From Chloroflexota bacterium (GTDB lineage Bacteria > Chloroflexota > Anaerolineae > UBA4142), in contig JACQEA010000276.1 in NCBI GenBank assembly GCA_016200825.1, positions 1 through 5,278 on the forward strand: a stretch of 5,278 nucleotides of DNA, given 5' to 3'. Below, piece after piece: positions 5,030 through 5,278 of this stretch (positions are counted from its first letter, which is position 1; each line of letters begins with the position of its first letter). A model generated the notes under the pieces. The model did not search any database and was not told the DNA's origin. It saw only the letters and a list, made by a program, of their open reading frames with translations. Position numbers and translations under genes: made by a program.

Positions 5030-5278
5030 TTGTCAGAGTCAAACGCAGTCATTCGGAAACAATTTGGCGCGCACGCGGCTGATTACGCGACGAGCGCAAC
5101 GCACGCGCAAGGCGCGTCGCTCGCGCGCTTGATCGAGTTGACCGATCCGCAAAATAATTGGACGATGCTCGACGTTTCAACCGGCGCGGGACACACCGCG
5201 TTCACGTTCGCGCTGTACGTCGCGAAAATTATCGCGGTGGATTTGACGCCCGAAATGCTCGAGCAAGCGCGCAAGCTC
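5030..5278 (+). CDS. Class I SAM-dependent methyltransferase, N-terminal part (runs off right edge)
   Basis: Eighty-three codons are present. The start is TTG at 5030, chosen because GGAG (5021-5024) lies 5 nt upstream, an in-frame TAA occurs at 5009, and no ATG occurs in frame until codon 46, which is inside the fold. The protein opens MSESNAVIRKQFGAHAADYA, typical of UbiE/Methyltransf_11-like enzymes, and has SAM motif I LDVSTGAGHTA (47-57) with the glycine loop. The acidic residue after strand beta2, Asp71 in AVDLTPEML, would bind the ribose hydroxyls of SAM. These enzymes transfer a methyl group from SAM to small molecules, lipids, quinones or other acceptors; the substrate cannot be read from this part. 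It is separated from the upstream gene by a palindromic repeat. I found no convincing promoter of its own. Confidence 0.85.
   Translation, partial: MSESNAVIRKQFGAHAADYATSATHAQGASLARLIELTDPQNNWTMLDVSTGAGHTAFTFALYVAKIIAVDLTPEMLEQARKL

Noticed and set aside
5083..5274. Leftward ORF (63 codons) at the right edge
   Set aside because: It lies opposite the methyltransferase, whose SAM-binding motif supports the plus strand.

Overview
The window looks like bacterial chromosome of moderate to high GC content, unusually rich in CGCG words inside genes and clearly AT-richer between them. The UvrA protein, the lipoprotein signal, the SD-led starts and sigma70-type promoters are all bacterial. I lean weakly towards a Chloroflexota-type environmental genome, judging from protein flavour and intergenic repeat style. 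Nothing in the window is decisive for taxonomy.

Left part (1-942), all read leftwards. At the edge is the first 22 codons of a lipoprotein gene, preceded by a leader of about 140 nt. The leader carries a near-perfect -35/-10 promoter, an inverted repeat over the -10, and a five-codon mini-ORF behind a 12-nt anti-SD match. Behind it (264-893) is a six-helix membrane protein of unknown function with its own extended -10 promoter and a good RBS.

Divergent intergenic region (894-1166). A 78-bp palindromic, MITE-like repeat lies between the two outward-facing promoters. Two degenerate heptamer tracts in opposite orientation flank the rightward promoter, and the second runs into the next start codon, which has no Shine-Dalgarno sequence.

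Right part (1167-5278), all read rightwards. uvrA (nucleotide excision repair) is complete in outline but broken near codon 169. About 12 codons of the UvrB-binding domain are missing and the frame shifts by +1, so the gene is split into two overlapping ORFs. A membrane protein with a His cluster (HFHHWYYG) overlaps the end of uvrA by 17 nt and is probably co-transcribed with it. After a 132-nt gap holding a 9-nt-periodic inverted repeat, a TTG-initiated class I SAM-dependent methyltransferase runs off the edge.

I see no CRISPR array, transposase, tRNA or rRNA. The points of most interest are the split uvrA, the uORF-bearing lipoprotein leader, the heptamer tracts, and the uncharacterised membrane protein coupled to uvrA.
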